64,000 bases of DNA, taken from Phytophthora hibernalis. Taxonomy: Eukaryota > Oomycota > Peronosporomycetes > Peronosporales > Peronosporaceae. The position numbers and the translations under genes are program-made. Position 1 is the first letter of the stretch. Each line of letters starts with the position of its first letter. The notes beneath the pieces were generated by a model. That model was not told the DNA's origin, searched no databases, and worked only from the letters and a program-made list of their open reading frames with translations. Below, piece by piece: positions 13,012-24,930 of this stretch. The stretch is from assembly GCA_012656075.1 (NCBI GenBank), contig JAAKBF010000010.1:248001-312000 (forward strand), in the 5' to 3' direction.

Positions 13012-14430
13012 GTGCGTACGGAGCGCTTTGCATCCCAATCATGGGATGCGCTGAAGGCGAGTGGTAATCCAGTCTACGACCTCGCTCGCAAGTACGCGGA
13101 CGTTTTTCCTGAGAAGATCCCGGCGACCCTTCCCAAGGACCGCGGCGTGCGACACGAGATCGACCTCGTGCCAGGAGCCAAGTATTGCGTAACGCGGTAG
13201 TGGCCGCTGCTGCGCGATCAGGTGCAAGCGATCGATGATTTCTTTGAAGGCCGTCGCAAAGCTGGTCACGTGCGGGAAAGCATCTCCCCACACTCAAGTC
13301 CGACCTTCTGCGTAAAGAAGGGCACCGGCGGATGGCGCATCGTTCACGCATTACACTAGCCGAACGATGCGACCGTTCCTGCCCAGACTCCGATTCCCCG
13401 CATGGACATCATTCTCGACTTGATGTCCGGCAGTACGATCTACAGCGCCAGCGACATTCCGCTGAAGGCTGTAAGCACCCCGAGCGGCATGATCTGGGAG
13501 TGGCTCGTGATGCTCCAGGGCTTGACGTATGCGCCAGCGACATTGAACCGCACGGTCTCAAACGGACTGAGACCCCTGCAGCTACTTTGATGACATCTTC
13601 GTGCACATCAAGGAGGAACGCGGCTGACCCGCGCTCGATGTTCATTTAGAGCACCTCGAGAGAGTATTCGAGGCGATGCGCGAGAACAAGCTGTACGCAA
13701 ATTCGAAGGAATGCATCTTCTGCGTGCTGGAGATTCCGGTGCTTGGGTGCTACGTCAGCAGTAAGGACGTTCGTGCGGACCTCGAGAAGATCACGTCGAT
13801 CTGTTCCTGGCCAGTGCCCATGAACGTGAAGGAGCTACGGTAATGGCTTGGTCCGGCTAACTACCTGCACACGTATACGAAGGACTATGCTCGTATTATC
13901 CGACCTCTGTCACAGCTACTCAAGAAAAACACGCAATGGACCTGGTCCCCCGATCATCAGGGGGCCTTCGAAGATGTGAAGTACAGCCTCGCGTCAGCCC
14001 CAGTGCTGGCGCTGGCAGACCACTCAAAGGCCTTCCACGTCGTCTGTGATGCCAGCGACTTCGCAATCGGCTGCGCGCAAATGCAGTTTGCCGACGAGGG
14101 CAGGAGCGTGTCGAGAGTTATCAGTCATTACAAATGAAACGCGCAACTACCCGGATCATGACAAGGTACTCCTTGTCATGCGCTACGCGCTCATCGCGTT
14201 TATATACAGATGCTCGCTCCGTACACGGATCACGCGTCGCTGAGACGACAACCAAGAGCCCCCATCTGAACCAGCGTATGGCTCGCTGGTTCTTCTTCCT
14301 TGTCGATTACAACTTTGTCGTTTACTACAAGCCAGGCAAGTCGGATATCCTGGCGGATGTGCTCTCGTCGTCCCGACTACGGCCCTCGACACGACTTGGG
14401 GGCGTCTGGCTTTGCGGACGCCGGTGAAGA
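13012..14430 (+). pseudogene. Gypsy reverse transcriptase and RNase H, degenerate
   Basis: The pieces run in order: an RT N-terminal block ending at a TAG (13198), the palm region near 13400-13570, the catalytic YFDD at 13583-13594 (in another frame from the preceding block), the connection domain, and RNase H (TDHASL, near 14215-14250). The palm is shortened by small deletions compared with the usual family length. Several stops (for example 13624 and 13841) make the enzyme non-functional. Confidence 0.8.
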
Positions 14431-15600
14431 CGAAGATTGCGCTACGTCTGTTGTAGCAGGCATCAACACGTCTGAAGTCCAACACTACGCGATAGCTTCG
14501 CGTCCGCCTACGACGCAGACGGCTTCCTCTCTGAGATCCGAGCCTATCTCCGCGAGCCGTCAGACGTTGAACATCGCAACCTTTCTACACAAGCGCGCTT
14601 CGGTCGCGCGCTACCAACTCGAAGGTGACCTGCTGACGTACATCGTCGATCGCTTCGACGCTCCGCGCGTCGCCGTTCCTCTTGACAACGACCTTAGAGC
14701 TCGTCTGATGCACGAGTACCACGACACTCCGAGAGGCGGACATCTAGCGCGAGGAAACATTCCTCGCACTGTCACACGACTTCTTCTGGCCCCACCTGTA
14801 CAAGTGGGTCCGAAAATGGGTTCGTTCGTGCGAAGTCTGCCAGCGCGTCAAACCCGCGCCGTCTTTGCAAGTTCCGCTCCGTCCACTTCCGGTCGCGTCC
14901 GATGCGTCGTTTCAGACAGCATAGACTTCATCTTTGGCTTGCCTCCAGACGCCGATGACAATGTCGGCGTCGTCGTGTTCGTCGACCGGCTCAGAGAGAT
15001 GGTCCATTTGACGCCGGTCCCGGCGTCGGTCAGCGCAGAGGACACCGCGGCTCTGTTTGTCGACATCGTCTTCAGACACCACGGCCTTCCGTCATCCATC
15101 GTGTCGGACCGCGACCCGCGGTTTACGTCGGCCTTCTGGACTCGACTGTTCAAGCTCTTATGCACTTGCTTGATGATGTCCACGACTGACCATCCAGAGA
15201 CCGACGGTCAGACTGAGCACGTGAACCGCATTCTTGAAGACGTCTTACGCAGCTACGCGATATCGTACGCGTCTTGGAGCTCGTTCTTGACGTTAGCCGA
15301 GTTCGCGTTGAACAACGCAGTCCATACGTCAGCTGGATTGACGCCGTTCTTCGTCAACCATGCTCTTCTTGCCGTGGGCGAGTCCACGGCTGCGAGTGGT
15401 TCGACTCGTGGTGGGATTCGACCGGGCGACGCAAATCTACATATCAGAGTCCGACTGCAGAAGTGGCGACGGTACGCGCCGACGTCATCAAGTCCAAGAA
15501 CAACGCGATCGCCAAATGGAATGCCAATGCCTTGATCAACCCCGCGGCACCAGCGAACCGTGCCGTGTCTTTTCCTGCAGTTCATGATCATGCGACCGGT
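14430..15600 (+). pseudogene. Gypsy integrase, degenerate
   Basis: An open stretch of about 370 codons contains the first half of the HHCC zinc-binding domain (H..H near 14710-14740) and the DDE core: D in SIDFIF, D in VSDRDPRF, E in NRILEDVL. The two cysteines of the HHCC module (C-E-V-C-Q, near 14828-14842) are present but lie in another frame. The enzyme would insert element cDNA. Confidence 0.8.
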
Positions 15601-15780
15601 GCCGGATCCGCTGTGGCCAGCTTCGAGATAAAGCCTGACCTCACGGCCGCAGATTCCGCAGCGATTTCGGACTACCTGCTGCACCGACAATCCGTCGTGC
15701 GTTTTGTGCGCAACGCTATCACCCAAGCCGTTGACAAGCAGAAATAAAATGCAGACAAGAGAGGACGCAAGAACACAGAC

Positions 15781-16036
15781 GTGTATTATGTTGGCGACAA
15801 GGTCCTATTCTCAGTCGCAGGCATTCAACCTAGCGCAGTGACTAATCTCGGTGCCAACAAGATGCTGCTACGGTTCATTGGTACGTTTACGGTTATGGCT
15901 GTCAAAGGATACGCTCGAAATTCCGACCACTACGCGACTCCACCCCACGTTTTACGTGGGGCGTCTGAAGCGTTACTACCCGTCGGCAATCCCTGGCTGA
16001 TCTCCTCGAGGGACCCCGTCAACTCCCGAAGCTGAT
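15781..16036 (+). pseudogene. Gypsy integrase C-terminal chromo-like module
   Basis: A reading frame beginning with YYVGDKVLFS and a conserved LGANK block resembles the SH3/chromo-like tail of chromoviral integrases. The family motif FYVGRLKRYYP is encoded just after but in another frame (about 15950-15985). Such tails direct integration to particular chromatin. Confidence 0.6.
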
Positions 16037-16517
16037 GCAGCAACCGCTGCATCGCATCATGCTCCTGATTCTGACAGTCGCACACCGCACGCAGCGCGAC
16101 GGCCTCCTTGTGAAGACTGTTCAAATCCTGCCCGTTGACCACTCGACTCAGCCGGATCGGCTTGGTGGTTCACCAAGTTCAAGCGAGACGCCTACCCCGC
16201 AGCACCAACGCTCCCGACGCTTGGCAGATCTGCGAGCGACGCAGTCCACGCCGGTCCCCGTAGTGGGTCACCAGCATGATGTCCCGCCTGTTCATGACTT
16301 GCAACGCGACCACGCGGAGAGCTCTAGATGTGGCGCGGCTGCCACACCTCCTGAGTCCGCTATTGCACGGATCCGTGGCTCTACCACAACCCCGCTCGCG
16401 CGCAGATCATTTCAGCATTCGTCCCTGTGCGACGCCTGATATCTCCGGTCGCGCCTCTCGTATCCTGGACGACGATCAATCCGCACCGGCCAGCTTCCGG
16501 CGCGATGGCCCCCTCTT

Positions 16518-16793
16518 GTGGATACTGCGGGGACCGTCGCTGGATCATCGACCGCACCGTACAATTCAGACAATCTACACTGGACTCTGTTGATAATTGA
16601 CGTCCGTGCAAGAAAAGCTTTGATGTACGACCCTCTAGAAAACGAAAATTGGACTCGTAATGGTTTTGTCAAGTTATCCCAATCATTTTATGCGCTGAAA
16701 GTTTGGATCAACTATTATGACGGGGGTAATAGCAGAATATATTCTTTTTCCCAACAAGAGGCTAGGGTTTGTGACGAAACCAACGTGATTTAG
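16518..16793 (+). pseudogene. Ulp1/C48 cysteine-protease relic
   Basis: The strand encodes NLHWTLLIID followed by an MYDPL block, the His and Asp regions of Ulp1-type (C48) SUMO-protease folds: His codon 16578-16580, Asp in YDPL near 16626. The Cys block is not seen; the frame stops at 16791. The same fold is intact in the MULE at 37.0-38.1 kb, so this is probably a leftover of a similar element cut by the gypsy element. Confidence 0.6.
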
Positions 16794-17156
16794 GCTTTTC
16801 AGAATATGTTCTGGCCCTGGTCCAAGTGCGAGCTGGAATGGGAGCTATGTGTGAAGCGCCCAACTGCACAAGGTGGCATGGATGCACAGAAAGCGGGGGG
16901 TATGCGTCCAGGTGCTGCGCCGCCTACTACTGAGCTGCATACTGATGAAGACGCCGGCGACAGCCTGCGTCTCCTGCCCCACGTGCGCTTTGATAGTTCA
17001 TCAAGTCCCAAGCCCAGCAAGAAACAAGCGGAAACCCGCGTCTAAAGCGATGCAGACTCGCAGGAAGGGGCCAACGACATGGCCTCAAATCCGCTGAAGA
17101 TCCGCTTTTTAGGATTGTCGGGTGGGGCTTCCGTATCCCCTTCATGTAGACGGTCA
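16794..17156. other. Spacer between Ulp1 relic and copia LTR
   Basis: This stretch holds one 79-codon plus-strand frame (16806-17045), Pro/Ser-rich and without a recognisable domain. It may be a further piece of the element to the left. Nothing else is supported. Confidence 0.4.
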
Positions 17157-17411
17157 TGTTGGAGTTCGTATTGAAGACCAAGACGTGGAGGACGTTAAAG
17201 GTCAACGTGAGAGCGGGCGTGTGCAAGTGAAGCGCTGCTGAGCTATGAGGTATAGTCAAACCAAGGTGTTCGGGTCTCTCTGCATGTGAAGCGCGATTGA
17301 AGCGCGCTTAAAGACTGTCGGAGCCCTAGTGTTTTAGAACCAACGATCTCAAACTTTCCTTCTCCTTCAGAAGTGGTGGTCTTAGGTTGTACGGATTGTT
17401 TGCATAGTCCA
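17157..17411 (+). repeat. Copia 5' LTR (255 bp)
   Basis: It begins TGTTGG and ends TCCA. It aligns with 22343-22603 along its length, with one 6-base size difference around the CTCAA stretch near 17350 and scattered substitutions. Confidence 0.85.
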
Positions 17412-17544
17412 TGAGGGTTATGAGCCCGAATTGCGTGGACTTCTTGCTGCACTGGGTGATTCAAGATGATAGTGCCACTCAAGAAATATGTGAGGGCGTC
17501 TCGAAAATTGGAATGGGAAGGACTGGCATCAGTACAAGTGGGCA

Positions 17545-18150
17545 ATGCAGATCGTCTTCCGAAAGAAGAAGCTTCTGGAGATTGTGAAATGTGATGTCGC
17601 GAGATCGAATCTATTCAGTAATGAAGCTGAGGAAGCCTTTGATGAGAAGCAGATATTTTCCATCAAGTTCTCGATGGAACAGCTCTGTGGAAGGCAATGT
17701 GTCATCTACGAGAGCAGAGCGAATAGGACGACTATGGCTCATCGAGCAGAGAGCATCGGACAAGAGCTATAAATGCTGAAGCTGGCTAATGGTGGAGATA
17801 TGAACCATCATATGAGCAATATGTTCAATTAGCGCGCCGGGTTGTCGTCACTGAACTACCTGTTCGACAAAATCACTATGGTGGAGCTAATGCTTAACAG
17901 GCTGCCGCATCAGTTCGAGAGTCTGAAGAGCGTGGTTCCTTATAATTCTGTGGACACCTTTGTCACGCCAGAACGCGTTCGGGAGCTCATCCGAGTCGCT
18001 GATTCGCGGCAGAAAGCCTACAATGCAACGAGTGTGGCCGGGTAGCGTGGTAAAAACGGCGGTAATGGAGGAGGCAGCAAACCAAAGAGTGGTGGGGCTG
18101 ATGAAAACAGCACGGGCGTAAGTCGATTAACTCGCAGGCGAAGTAGCTGA
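17545..18150 (+). pseudogene. Copia gag relic
   Basis: Fragments recall UBN2-type gag: an LFDKITMVELMLNRLP stretch at about 17861-17908 and a Gly-rich basic tail after 18040. Stops at 17770, 17830 and 18043 interrupt it. The expected zinc knuckle is not visible. Confidence 0.6.
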
Positions 18151-18269
18151 GAAAGTTATTTGTCTAGGAGAGCACTGATCATCTTCGTGCTGATTTTCCT
18201 GATCGACCACTGCCCGCTGATGGCGCACAGGCAAAAGAAAGCGACCAAAAACGCAAACCGCGGGGAAAT

Positions 18270-19930
18270 GTGACTGTTGTCTGGGATAACAGTGCGTCAA
18301 ATGCCTCGGAGCGAACTGACGTAGACGTGGGTGTTGGGACGGCTGGACTAGATGCCGTGGCGATTGATGCTGGCATTGAGGTCGCAGTTAGTGAAGCAAT
18401 TCAAAGTGATGAAGATGCTGATGCAGCTGTTGAGGCAGAAGAACTTGATGGTCCTGCTGCTGACACGAGTGATGGTTGGTGGTACTTCGACACCGCAGCA
18501 AATGTACACATTACCGGAAATCGAGCTTACTACTCTTCCTTCAGTGATGATGTTCTCATTCGCACAGTGTTCATGGACTAATGCCTGCTCATGCTACTCG
18601 GATTGTAGGGGTTGGAACTGTTTGCCTAGTGACAGAGGTGAACGATAAACCTGCAATAATGTATCTGAGCGACGTGTTTTACGTGCCAGGAGCCAAGAAT
18701 GGCTGATTCTCACCTGGTCTTGCTGCCGAACAAGGATTCGAGTTCAAATATGAGCGTGAAACAGTGGGCTTCCTCATCACAGACGAAGATCAAACTGTGA
18801 CGGTGGCTACACCGCATGATGCAACGTGAAGATTTCACATATCTCACCCGTCGGACGCAGAGAATGTCATTCCTCGGAACCGTTTTCTGGCAAACTTCAC
18901 AGAAGCTGAGGATGATGCGAAGCTCGAGCGTTGGCACGAGCGTCTTGCTCATACCTGTCCACAATATCTGAAGACGATGGCCGACGAAGAACTTGTGTGT
19001 GGCATGATGCTGACGCGTCAGCAGCTTGGAGCTTGTGACGCATGCCACATTGGCTAGCCGAAGCAGAAGCCGCATCGGAATAGATTGGATCGGAAGCTGA
19101 AGAAGCCGAACCGAGTGGTGTACCTTCTCTCTCATTCCGAGTAAAGATAATGGAACTCGTTATGAAGCAGTTCTTGTGAGTTTGGATGGATTTTATCGTT
19201 TCGTGACGATTCACTTGCTAAAGAGCAAGTACAGCTCTGTTGTGAATAAACACATGATTGAGTACGTGATGTGGGCAGAGCGGCGAGCTGGCCGTAGCCA
19301 CAACGGGATCGAGAGAATCGTGCTCAACGTGCAGCAAGTTCTCACTGATAAGGGTGAAGAATTTGTGAATGATGCAAATAAGAACTGGTACGCTGCTCAC
19401 GGTATTAAGCACGCTTTAGTTGGACCAAAGAGCTCGCAATTGAATCTCTGTGAGCGAACTCATCAGAGCTTAGTTGGGATGATGAAGTACATGATGCACC
19501 AGGCTTGACTTCCACGAAGCTTTTGGCCGGAGGCTCTGAAGAACGCTGTGTACATCAAGAACAGGGTGTACAACAAGTGTACGGAAGGAATCCCGTACGA
19601 GATGATGTTAGGGATGAAACCCAACGTTCACCATATCCGGAAGTTTGGTGCGCAGGCTTATGTCCATGTACGGTGGAAGCATCACAATAACGCCAAGCTG
19701 GACTACGTTCTCGGTTACGCTGAAGATGTGGTGGGGTGAAAGGAGTTTTTCACTGACCAGCGCATAACCAAGTTCGTACCCGACTTGTGTGTGGCGGAGG
19801 ACGTGATGTACCGTGATCGGTACGAAGTGCTTCTTAAGGGTATTGATATGGAGTCGCTGCACTTCAAACCAGTCAGTGCGGTAAGCCATGACAAGGTTAA
19901 CGGTAGTGAGAGCCCCGAAGTGATGAGAGC
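18270..19930 (+). pseudogene. Copia protease and integrase, degenerate
   Basis: The protease active site reads WWYFDTAANVHIT near 18475-18515 (D-T-A in place of the usual D-S/T-G). The pre-integrase module has H..H (RWHERLAH) and C-D-A-C near 18930-19050. The core shows DKGEEF near 19350 and the E in NLCERTHQ near 19450. Stops at 19506 and 19737 break the frame. Confidence 0.75.
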
Positions 19931-20699
19931 CCCGGAGTGACGGAGACTGTAGCCGCTTCTGTACTAGACGAGACCAGGAACTTGAATGACATGGAGCTCG
20001 AGGGAGCGAAGATTGCGCGGCTACCGAACATGACCGTGGTCGCAGCAGTATTGCTGATGGTGAAGATGGTTTGAACGGTGCCTTTGAGCCGGATGAAGCT
20101 TTGGACGATGACCGGAGTAGTGGCACAACTGCGCGCATTGGTGAAACGATTGCTGATATTGGCGGTGTGACAGTCAAAATACCGAGTTAAGCGTCCGAAA
20201 GCGGAGCGGGTACGGAGACCCATGACGGTTCAAGTGATGAGCAGGCTATTGATATGACCGAATCTCTACGCAGTGAGCTGTTGCAGTTAATGCAATCCAG
20301 CGAGCTTGGTTCTTGACGGTGTTCGACACCCCTCTTGATTCGTGCGATGGTAGTGAGTCTGTTGCAGCGACTTGTGGAACAGTTGCGGAGCAAGACCTCG
20401 GTGATGAGGATGAACACATGGATGTTGAAGTCGATGATCTTGCGGACAATGAAGCAGTGACTGGGGCTAGTGTGTTAACGGTATCGGAAGACAGTGGACA
20501 GAGTAAAACGGAAATTATGCTCAGTGCCACAGAAGTTGTTGATGCTAGTGCATTGATGCTTTAACGGCAAACTGGAAAACGCTCGCAACGTGATGAAACT
20601 CGATCGGAAGAAGCTCGTGTCGAGCGCGATACAGAGAAGCCGGAACCCAAGCGAAGACGCCCGGGTCTGCGCGAAAGCTCTGAGCGTCGTAGTCCTAGC

Positions 20700-22311
20700 T
20701 ACTTGGCTGACTACGTGCTGAATGCAGTTCAGAGTTGCTCTCGTGTTCTAGACAAACCCGGACAGCCTATCCGAGCGAGCAACACCACGATTCCACGCAA
20801 CCACCGCGATGCAATGTGGTCTAAATACGCAGACATCTGTCGGAAGACTGAGCTCCAGGAGATGGCTGTTTTAAAAGCGAAGGTCGTTATCCAAGAGATT
20901 GATCGCAGTGAGACACCAGAGGACATCAAACCCATTCCCACCGGGTGGGTTTATGCTATAAAGTAAGATCAGCAAGGGTATGTCATCCGCTTCAAGGCCA
21001 GGATTGTGGTGTTTGGAAAACATCAACGTCCGGGAATTGCTGTTCGTGAAACTTTCTCCCTGTTGCGCGTATACCATCGTTCCGGATATTGGTTGCGCTT
21101 TCTGCTGCCTTGGGACTAGACTTGTATGGAGGAGACATCAACACTGCTTATTTGAATGTAGTACTTAAGATCAGGTAGTATTTACATTCGATCGATGGCT
21201 TCCCTTGTGAGATCGATGGGAGAATGTATGTGGTGCTAAAAGCTCTTTATGGGCTAAGACAATCGGGTCGCGAGTGGAACAGCAAGTTGAACCAATGACT
21301 GCTAGATCGCGGGTACTTGCAATCTCTGACGGCGCCGTGCCTGTACTACCTGTCCGAGGGTAAGACAGTCATGCTGGTGTTGATCTACGTTGATGACATT
21401 CTTGTGGTAACCAACAACAAGGAAAACAAGAAGGCGTTATTCAAAGATTTGGACAAGGCTTATGGAATTAAGGATCAGGGACGATTGACTGACTATCTTG
21501 GGCTGGAGGTCAAGCAGACGGCAGAGCAGATCATTATTGGGCAGAGCAAGTATGCTCGTGAGATCCTGGAGCGATTCGGCTATGAGAACTCTCATTCAGT
21601 TGGCAACCCCATGGAGGTTAATGCAAGACTTGTGCCGCTCGCTGAAGGCTAGGACAGTGACACAAGTTTTCCCTACCACGAGTCGGTTGGAATGCTAATG
21701 CATCTAGCTACTAGCACGCGTCCAGATCTTGCTTATGCATTGGGGCAGATGAGTCGACTCGTGGCGAACCCAACTGGCAAGCACATTGGCGCTGTAAAGC
21801 GTGTGTTGCGCTATCTCGCAGGCACTCATGACTATAATATCACGTATGAGCGTCAGTATGATGCAGCTCGCACGGTAGTGCTACAGGCTATTATGACAGT
21901 GACGGGGCGAATGATGCCGAGACACGGAAGAGTACGACGGGCTTCGTGTTCACGCTGGCAGGCGGTGACATCTCTTGGATACGGAGGCGTCAATCTATTG
22001 TGGCCCTATCTACAGCCGAGACCGATAATGTGGCCGCGTGCAAGGCAACGATGGAGGCACTTGCTGAAAGCAATATCTTGCAGGAAATTCTTCCGCGGTG
22101 TCTACGTACTCGAATTGACAATCAAGCCGCACACAGTATGGCACCAAACCCGACGAACAGTCGACGAACGCGCCACAAGAGAAAAGTGGAGAAAGGTGCG
22201 GTCGAATCGCACAAAGTGAAAAGGGACGTGCACCCCGCCGACACGTTCACGAAGCCGCTGAACATTAGGCACCTGAAGACTGCTGAACCTGGTGGGCGTC
22301 GGAAAGTCTGA
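20700..22311 (+). pseudogene. Copia reverse transcriptase and RNase H, degenerate
   Basis: The RT start (PTGWVYAIK, near 20938-20966) is followed by a stop. The palm core has YVDD at 21386-21397 in a 111-codon open stretch. The block after a TAG at 21650 continues in frame. RNase H is marked by IVALSTAE at 21997-22020 and the HPADTFTKPL block near 22230. Confidence 0.8.
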
Positions 22312-22342
22312 GTAGTTCGAAGCTGATGCTTCGAGGGAGGCG

Positions 22343-22603
22343 TGTTGGTGTTCGCATTGAAGACCGAGACGTGGAGGACGTTGAAGGTCAACGTGAGACC
22401 GGGCGTGTGCAAATGAAGCGCTGCTGAGCTATGAGGTATAGTCAAACCAAGGTGTTCGAGTCTCTCTGCATATGAAGCGCGAGTGAAGCGCGCTTAAAGA
22501 CCGTTGGATCTCTAGTGTTCTAGAACTAACGATCTCAATCTCAATCTTTCCTTCTCCTTCAGAAGTGGTGGTCTCAGGTTGTACGGATTGTGTACAAAGT
22601 CCA
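22343..22603 (+). repeat. Copia 3' LTR (261 bp)
   Basis: It begins TGTTGG directly after a purine-rich tract and matches 17157-17411, with about 15-20 differences by eye. This indicates an insertion that is not recent. Confidence 0.85.
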
Positions 22604-23741
22604 AGAGATCATGTAGAGAAGAAGGAACTTCAGGTACCATTTTGTGCAGCTCAAATGTGTGTTGAAGTAGCGTGCCCTCCTAGTTTGCAATTCCTTCTCG
22701 AAGGTCTGTGGCGAGGTGACTCTTGCAGAGCCAAGTGGGGGCGAATTCGAACCGTTGTGACCATGCTGACAGCTCCAGCGCACAAACGATCGCGGTGGCT
22801 GCTGCTCGCGTATTCTTCTCAAATCCCCCTCTCCCGTCCAGAACAAAATTCTGACTTCAGAACACTGTGTGCTGTGTTCTAAAAACAGAGATTCTCGGAA
22901 TGTGGGTCACAAAACTGGCACACTGAACCAGACTCATCTGACCAATCAGATGCGCGCAAAAGGGAGCTCAGAATGTATTCCGGCACTTGGGCCAGGGCCC
23001 AACCCTTTCTTGATCCACTTGTGTGTGCAATGCATTTGATTGCGTAGTTTATGTTCCAAGTGTCCCGCCGAAGTCGTACTTTTTAAATCGTAAAACGAAG
23101 CAATTTGCTGCGTTTTACGAGGGTTCACTCTCGTGCAAAATGCCGCGTTTGACCACGAAAGTTAATACACGTACATAGCGATGTTTAGTGCATTGCAGTT
23201 TTCGTGCATTTTACCCTGCTATGCACACAAATGCATTTACCCCTGCTATGCATACTTTACCCTGGCCCATTTGAGGTACCCCATGTGTATAATAAGGTTC
23301 CTCATCCACCATGACTTCTCTTCCTCGCTTTCTCGTGCCGCATGCTCGATACTTCGGGCTTCACGGGGGCACTCCTCGAAGGGTGTTGACCAAGTCCGGG
23401 GTTAGATTGGTGCGCACTCTTGGCCGGGTGACTAGTCTGCCGGAGCAGCAGGGGACAGTGGTATTGAGCTCAGTGAAAATCGATGAGTTATTGAAAAATT
23501 GCTGTTTTCGGTCTGGCGTGTGGATGCTGCAGCAGAAACGACCTTTTCCGGATCGCACGGAGTTTGGACGCAAGTAGAAAGCAGATCATTCGAGAATTAG
23601 AGCTCGAGCGACGAACGGTACTTGGAAAAGAAGATCTCAGATTCGGCCCCCGACTGAGGACCACAGGTGGACCTACCATCTATCTATCTCCCTGACTGGC
23701 ATTTCCGTGTTGCCGTCTCATCGCCGTAGATTTGATCCGAC
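22604..23741. other. Intergenic spacer upstream of arrestin gene
   Basis: No domain-bearing gene is visible. Three partial copies of a TTACCCCTGCTATGCA-like motif lie at 23208-23262. A plus-strand frame of 88 codons (23311-23577) begins shortly after a TATAATAAGG stretch at 23288; it is basic, has no domain I recognise and may be chance. A CCAATCAGATG box at 22940 also occurs at 8628 upstream of the pogo-like transposase. Confidence 0.35.
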
Positions 23742-24930
23742 ATGGTGAAGATCGGCCTGACGATCTCGAAGCCGTCCTACATTGCTGGAGAGCTCGTGAT
23801 CGGCACTATCAAACTCGACTTCACCGACAACCATTTGTTTGACGGTGAACCGACATTTGTTGCGAGGATCCCATTCACTGCGAACTAAAGATTTTCTTTT
23901 GCTTGCAGCGTTGGTGCTGAAGGTGGTGGGCAAGGAAAAGGTGAAGTTCACGCGAGTTCGGCACGAGACTCAAGATGGCGTAACGACCCCACGCCGGGAC
24001 CAAGTGGAGCTTGACAAGGAGTTCTTCAATCAGAAGCTAGTGATCTTTGGCACGACGCAGGCATATGCCGGCGGTCCAGAAGGCTTCACGTACCCGTTCG
24101 AGTATCAGTTGCCGGATGAGCTGCCGAGTGCGTTCCAAATCTCGGATTATTCGCAAGGAGACATCGAGAACTTGTCGGCCGAGATCAATTACAAGTTAAA
24201 AGCTACGCTTAAACTCACCCAGTCCTTCGGATCTGACCCCAAAGCGGACTGCAATTTGGTAGTTCATGAGAGGAATTTCCTGGAACGAGTTGCAAGTGAA
24301 GATTCTACCACACAGGATGTCAAGTTTCTGCGCTGCTTCAGTCGTGGAAAGTGTGAATTTGCAGTGGCCATGGATAAAGGCGAGTACTTCCCTGGAGAGA
24401 CGGCTCAGATCCAATGCAACATCAACAACAACTCCACGGCGGAGATCACACCCATGCGCTGTAACCTGTACCAAGATATCACTGTGCAACTCGCCAAAGG
24501 GGTACCCTATCGCACTTTCACGAAACAAATGTGCGAGAAAGAGTACCCACGTGTCCCGCCCGGTTCTTCACTCGCGCAGTCTCTACCGCTCGCGTTGGTA
24601 CCGACTTGCAGCGATCTCCTTCATCCGTCCACGGAAGGAGAGCTCATCGCCTGTGCGTACCGTATCGACATCGAGTGTGGCATTCCTTGGGGCCCGGACG
24701 TGCATCTTCACCTGCCCGTTAACATCATTGCGTCGGAGCTATCAAAACCTGGGGCTAGTTGGATGCTTGATCCTGCTGTGGGTGAGCCTACTGTGGATGA
24801 GCCTGACGTGGTTGATCCTGCTGCTGCTGTGCTTGAGCCTGTAATTGAGCCTGCTGTGTTTGAGCTTGCTGATGGAGAGCACTGCAGTCCTGCACCTCGT
24901 TTCCGGCACCGTAGTCAAACCTCATCTTGA
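23742..24930 (+). CDS. Arrestin-domain (ARRDC-like) protein
   Basis: The start ATG at 23742 gives a first exon to 23844, a 64-nt intron 23845-23908 (GTGAAC donor, GAACTAAAG branch, TTGCAG acceptor, phase 1) and a second exon to the stop at 24930, about 374 residues. The first exon carries the arrestin-N signature of beta strands beginning KPSYIAGELVIGTI. The second continues with VVGKEKVKF, the YPFEYQLPDELP strand pair, and an arrestin-C-like half with PGETAQIQCNINNNS (near residue 210). The tail (from residue 315) is an imperfect run of Asp/Glu-Pro and Val-rich short repeats. No PPxY ubiquitin-ligase motif is visible. Family members act as adaptors in endocytosis and trafficking of membrane proteins. 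Unlike its neighbours, it needs no frame repair. Confidence 0.85.

Larger units (their letters stand above)
10336..16559 (+). mobile_element. Decayed Ty3/gypsy retrotransposon (gag-protease-RT-RNaseH-integrase-chromodomain-like tail)
   Basis: The order of domains is that of a Ty3/gypsy element: gag with CCHC zinc knuckle, aspartic protease (DSGA), reverse transcriptase (YFDD), RNase H, integrase with a DDE core, and a C-terminal chromo-like module. Many in-frame stops and frameshifts break every domain. The left flank (about 10336-10600) is the likely 5' LTR and leader, but no matching copy is found near 16.5 kb. The 3' LTR therefore appears to be missing and the LTR cannot be delimited. The right end passes into an unrelated Ulp1-protease relic at about 16560. 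The element is strongly GC-rich compared with the host genes. Confidence 0.85.
17157..22603 (+). mobile_element. Ty1/copia retrotransposon with both LTRs, coding region decayed
   Basis: Two direct LTRs (17157-17411 and 22343-22603) flank a copia-ordered polyprotein: gag, protease (FDTAAN), integrase, then reverse transcriptase (YVDD) and RNase H. Integrase preceding RT is diagnostic of copia. A primer-binding-site-like GGTTATGAGCCCG lies just after the left LTR at 17415, and a purine-rich tract (GAGGGAGG) just before the right LTR. Multiple in-frame stops break the coding region. No target-site duplication is evident (GGTCA on the left, AGAGA on the right). Confidence 0.9.

Noticed and set aside
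10784..21652. RIP-like mutation of retrotransposons
   Set aside because: Some stops fit C-to-T change, others need G-to-T or indels; no consistent dinucleotide bias could be shown by eye.
17152..22608. Target-site duplication of the copia element
   Set aside because: The 5-base flanks (GGTCA and AGAGA) do not match.
23311..23577. Independent small gene of 88 codons
   Set aside because: It has a plausible upstream TATAATAAGG but no recognisable domain, intron or paralogue; mentioned only in the spacer entry.
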